Assembly (NCBI GenBank): GCA_002898115.1
Contig: BDTL01000058.1
Coordinates: 1-5,936 of the forward strand
Origin: a bacterium BMS3Bbin02
GTDB taxonomy: Bacteria; Actinomycetota; Acidimicrobiia; Spongiisociales; UBA5794
Direction of reading: 5' to 3'
DNA: 5,936 nt
The stretch's first letter is position 1. Every line of letters starts with the position of its first letter. Position numbers and translations under genes: made by a program. Below, piece after piece: positions 4,602 through 5,936 of this stretch. Below the pieces are notes generated by a model that ran no database searches, was not told the DNA's origin, and was given only the letters and a program-made list of their open reading frames with translations.

Positions 4602-5936
4602 CTAACTTCCGTCCAGTCCCAGGTTCTTGAGGAACGCATCGCTGTTTGGCTCGCGCTGGAGGAATGCTCGTAGGTGTTCGATTGCATCACGCGAACCACC
4701 GACGGCGAGCACTTCGTCGCGGTAGCGTTTTCCGACCTCGGGGCTTGTCACGCCCAGCCGCTGGAACTCGGAGAACATATCGTCGCCGTACACCTTTGAC
4801 CACAGATACCCGTAGTAGCCGGCGTCGTAACCCCCCATGAGGTGCCCGAACGAGGCAAGGAAATGTGTCTCCTCGTGGAACGGGAGCAGCGTGAGCTTGT
4901 TCGCTTCCCGGGTGATGGCTTCAAGGTCTGTCGTGTCACTCCCGTCGTGGAGCATCATGTCGAGTTTGCCGAGGAAAACCTGGCGGATCGTCTGCATGCC
5001 GACATGCAGATCCCGCGCCTCGACCAACCGATTGACCAGATCCTCGGGGATGACATCACCGGTTTCATGGTGTGCCGCAAAACGCTGGAGAACCTCAGGT
5101 TGCCACATCCAGTGTTCCATGATCTGGGACGGGGCTTCAACGAAGTCCCACTCCGTGTCATAACCGGAGAACCGCAACATGTCGACGGTGGTGAGGCAGA
5201 AGTGAAGGACGTGTCCGAATTCGTGGAAGAGGGTCACCGCCTCACCGTGTTCAAGCAGCGACGGCTGGGTGGCGGTCGGCTTCGTGAAGTTGGCGACGAT
5301 TGCAGCGATCGGCTTGCGGTAGGAACCGTCCGCTTCCCGTACGCCGTACTCGATCGGGAAAGCGGCAGCATGTCCGAACTTGCCCTCGCGCGGGAACAGG
5401 TCGGCGTAGAAGTACGCCAGCGGTTCCGACTCGTTCTTGTTTCGAATCTCATAAAGCGCAACGTCTTCGTGCCAGGCCCTTGCGTCCTCGACACGTGAGT
5501 ACTCCAGACCGAACACATCGCCGGTGATCTCGAACATGCCGTCCATAACTCGCTCGAGGGAGAAGTACTTCGCCACCTCGTTCGGGTCGATGCCGTAGTT
5601 AGCCCTGCGGCGTTCGTTGGCGTAGTAGAACCAGTCCCAGCTTTGTAGTTCACCGTCTTGGTCCTTGTCGAACAAGGCCTGGAGAGCTGCTCGTTCGCTG
5701 CCGGCCTTCTCGGTGAGACCCGGGATCACCGAGTCGTAGAACGCGTTCACCGCTTCGAGGTTCTTCGCCATCTTGACCTCGAGCATGTGGTCGGCCCATG
5801 AGGTGTGACCGAAGATGGTGGCGATGTTCGATCGTATGTCAACTGCTTCTGCCAGCAAAGCGGTGTTTGCATCTGCCGCTCTGTTCCAGAACTTGAATTG
5901 CATTGCTTTGCGAAGATCCCGGTTGCGTCCCTGTTC
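4602..5936 (-). CDS. M3-family zinc oligopeptidase (thimet oligopeptidase-like), N-terminus off window
   Basis: This is the C-terminal part of an M3 metallopeptidase, a cytoplasmic zinc enzyme that cuts short peptides. Numbering from the first visible codon at 5936, 444 residues are present. HEFGH at 238-242 (5211-5225) gives the two His zinc ligands and the catalytic Glu. The third ligand is Glu267 in DFVEAPSQIMEHW, 29 residues after the first His, the spacing of thimet oligopeptidase. GHLMGGYDAGYYGYLW holds His365, Tyr370, Tyr374 and Tyr377, which match the substrate-binding His/Tyr set of that family. All key residues are present, so it should be active. The ATG at 5901-5903 is not the start: the frame continues to the window edge with family-like sequence (NRDLRKA before it), and full-length members have about 640-690 residues, so roughly 200-240 are missing. 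No frameshift is seen. It ends with TAG, convergent with the PPOX gene. Confidence 0.95.
   Translation of the reverse strand, partial: EQGRNRDLRKAMQFKFWNRAADANTALLAEAVDIRSNIATIFGHTSWADHMLEVKMAKNLEAVNAFYDSVIPGLTEKAGSERAALQALFDKDQDGELQSWDWFYYANERRRANYGIDPNEVAKYFSLERVMDGMFEITGDVFGLEYSRVEDARAWHEDVALYEIRNKNESEPLAYFYADLFPREGKFGHAAAFPIEYGVREADGSYRKPIAAIVANFTKPTATQPSLLEHGEAVTLFHEFGHVLHFCLTTVDMLRFSGYDTEWDFVEAPSQIMEHWMWQPEVLQRFAAHHETGDVIPEDLVNRLVEARDLHVGMQTIRQVFLGKLDMMLHDGSDTTDLEAITREANKLTLLPFHEETHFLASFGHLMGGYDAGYYGYLWSKVYGDDMFSEFQRLGVTSPEVGKRYRDEVLAVGGSRDAIEHLRAFLQREPNSDAFLKNLGLDGS

Noticed and set aside
4842..5498. 218-codon open frame on the plus strand opposite the M3 peptidase
   Set aside because: It covers the HEFGH and Glu-ligand coding region of a clear M3 enzyme and shows no family features of its own.
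5901..5903. ATG as the start of the M3 peptidase
   Set aside because: Family-like sequence continues upstream in frame to the window edge, and the protein would be about 200 residues too short.

Overview
This 5.9 kb window reads as ordinary chromosome of a fairly GC-rich actinobacterium. I favour class Acidimicrobiia. The reasons are an F420-type PPOX split-barrel protein, cysteine-containing SLH repeats of the sort seen in that group, TAGAGT/TAGGGT -10 boxes (one placed for a leaderless mRNA), and hairpins without U-tracts. The taxonomic placement is inference.

Layout, left to right. (1) 1-612, minus strand: the N-terminal 204 codons of an unrecognised membrane-anchored or secreted protein with a Thr/Pro linker. 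It leaves the window on the left. (2) 613-692: an 80 bp divergent intergenic region with a probable leaderless promoter for the next gene. (3) 693-1475, plus: an SDR-family protein whose NAD motif and catalytic tetrad are degenerate. (4) 1476-1611: intergenic, with an inverted repeat enclosing a TAGAGT box. (5) 1612-4113, plus: an 833-residue secreted multidomain surface protein made of a signal peptide, a PPC-like domain, four carboxypeptidase-regulatory/Cna-B-like beta repeats, a cadherin-like domain and three SLH repeats with a Cys-bounded insert. (6) About 4171-4566, plus: a small PPOX-class F420-dependent-type protein of the Rv2061c kind, whose conserved N-terminus has no ATG/GTG/TTG start. 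(7) 4567-4601: a hairpin between convergent genes. (8) 4602-5936, minus: the C-terminal 444 residues of an M3 (thimet oligopeptidase-like) zinc peptidase, running off the right edge.

The genes do not form one evident pathway. Two encode envelope or exported proteins (left edge and SLH protein) and three look like soluble cytoplasmic enzymes. Each plus-strand gene appears to have its own promoter. I found no mobile element, CRISPR array, tRNA or rRNA, and no convincing new multi-gene system. The points most worth a second look are the degenerate SDR active site, the missing PPOX start codon with its matching -10 spacing, the IR/-10 element before the SLH gene, and the Cys-modified SLH triplet.
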